Shown one piece after another: positions 63,277 to 64,000 of a DNA stretch of 64,000 nucleotides. A program made the translations under genes and the position numbers. Numbering within the stretch: position 1 is the first letter of the stretch; every line of letters starts with the position of its first letter. The stretch is from Antiquaquibacter soli (lineage in GTDB: Bacteria > Actinomycetota > Actinomycetes > Actinomycetales > Microbacteriaceae): assembly GCF_030580675.1 (NCBI RefSeq), contig NZ_JAUQUB010000001.1, positions 496,001-560,000 of the forward strand, read 5' to 3'. Under the pieces are notes generated by a model. That model was not told the origin of the DNA, made no database searches, and saw nothing but the letters and a program-made list of their open reading frames with translations.

Positions 63277-64000
63277 ATGAGTGATTCACCTTCCGGCCCG
63301 CCGGCACGAGCATCCCGCCGGCGCTGGGTCGTCGTCGGAGCACTGGCCGTCGCCACGGCGATCGGCGTCGCCATCCACGTCGCGGGAGGCGCACCGTTCG
63401 TGCTCGGCGCGGTCGCGGTGTGCGCCCTCGTCATCGCCGTCGGTCAGCGGGCGTCCTGGGCGGTCGCGATCGTCTTCAGTGTCTCCGTGCTGCTGGCCGG
63501 GTACGCCGTGACCCTGCGACTGCTCCAGCCGATCCCCGCGGGACTCGCCGAGAAGAACGCCGTGCTCCTGACCCTGGTCGCGGCGCTCGCCATCGTGCGG
63601 GTTGCGCGCTCGACGCCGCTCCGTCTTCCTCCGTTGCGCTCCACGCTGGCGCTCGGCACGGCGACCCTGCCGGTCGTGGCTCTGAGCGCGGGCGCGCTCG
63701 TGACGGTCGCGGTGGGCGCGGGGGAGCGGCTCGTGTGGTCGATGCAGAACGACGCGATCTGGAACACCATGGTCGCGCGGTTCCTCTGGGAGGACGGCGG
63801 TGTCGCGGTCGACCGGCCCAACGTGTCCCCACTCGTCTCCGGGCTGCTCGCGGGGGCGTTCGCGCCGGGTCGCGCCGCGACCGCCCCCCTTGGTCTGCTC
63901 GAGCACGACCTCGTGCGCCAGGCCGAGCTGTGGATCCTGCTCGTCGCCGCCACGGGCATCCTCGCGGCCGTCGTCGCGTGGCGCGAGCTGCCCAGGCTCT
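63277..64000 (+). CDS. Polytopic membrane protein, putative GT-C glycosyltransferase (3' end outside window)
   Basis: The frame opens at ATG 63277 and stays open to the last base, giving at least 241 residues. After a short basic N-terminus (SRRRWVVVGALAVATA) there are about five hydrophobic segments. A loop then reads LVWSMQNDAIWNTMVARFLWEDGGV. The acidic residue between aromatics resembles the first extracytoplasmic loop of GT-C enzymes that use polyprenyl-phosphate sugars, as in the protein at 38807. It continues the envelope-glycan operon. Family and substrate are uncertain because the C-terminal half is missing. Confidence 0.6.
   Translation, partial: MSDSPSGPPARASRRRWVVVGALAVATAIGVAIHVAGGAPFVLGAVAVCALVIAVGQRASWAVAIVFSVSVLLAGYAVTLRLLQPIPAGLAEKNAVLLTLVAALAIVRVARSTPLRLPPLRSTLALGTATLPVVALSAGALVTVAVGAGERLVWSMQNDAIWNTMVARFLWEDGGVAVDRPNVSPLVSGLLAGAFAPGRAATAPLGLLEHDLVRQAELWILLVAATGILAAVVAWRELPRL

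Overview
The window is high-GC DNA (about two thirds G+C by eye) with tightly packed genes, many GTG starts and many 1-4 nt stop/start overlaps. The gene content points to an actinobacterium, most likely Micrococcales and probably Microbacteriaceae: sdhCDAB order, acyl-CoA carboxylase with a small epsilon subunit, an MgtA-like mannosyltransferase, LCP and GtrA proteins, and secreted proteins with cell-wall-binding type-2 repeats. Family placement is inference. I see no rRNA, tRNA, CRISPR array, transposase or prophage gene.

Layout. (1) 1-7.4 kb: the tail of a surface protein, succinate dehydrogenase (sdhCDAB, minus), an Ala-rich secreted protein, an alpha-mannosyltransferase, and mannose-1-phosphate guanylyltransferase, which makes its GDP-mannose donor. 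(2) 7.5-21.8 kb: a nucleoside island. A BMP-type lipoprotein and ABC importer feed cytidine deaminase and thymidine phosphorylase. Next come a nucleoside hydrolase, a divergent SAH-hydrolase-like enzyme, an IclR regulator, adenosine deaminase, PTS IIA/IIB proteins without a IIC, a PGM2-like sugar-phosphate mutase and purine nucleoside phosphorylase. (3) 21.9-36 kb: a flavoprotein disulfide reductase, an AbiEi/nuclease-like protein, acyl-CoA carboxylase subunits (alpha at 24.5-26.3 kb; epsilon and beta at 31.8-33.6 kb) and their biotin ligase, Maf, a TRAM RNA methyltransferase, and a three-gene two-component system. Between the two-component operon and the carboxylase operon lies about 480 bp of non-coding DNA packed with inverted repeats. 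(4) 36-64 kb: a cell-envelope glycopolymer region. It holds UDP-glucose dehydrogenase and UDP-xylose synthase, GtrA and GT-C membrane proteins, purK-purE-LCP, the full dTDP-rhamnose set (rmlA, B, C, D) split over both strands, many glycosyltransferases, a Wzm/Wzt-type exporter, a CapD-like dehydratase, and two secreted proteins with cell-wall-binding repeats (a serine protease and a lysozyme-like protein). The window ends inside a membrane-protein gene.

The most general regulatory signal is a -10-like TAnnnT hexamer ending exactly 6 nt (sometimes 7-8) before a start codon. That is the geometry of leaderless transcripts and recurs in front of well over a dozen genes. In four places the stop codon of the upstream gene forms the first half of the hexamer, leaving an exact 9-nt gap between genes. 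The most unusual items are the SAH-hydrolase-like/adenosine deaminase island with a palindromic operator, the inverted-repeat array at 31.4-31.6 kb, and short upstream ORFs that overlap the starts of a nucleoside-binding lipoprotein and of the glycopolymer exporter.
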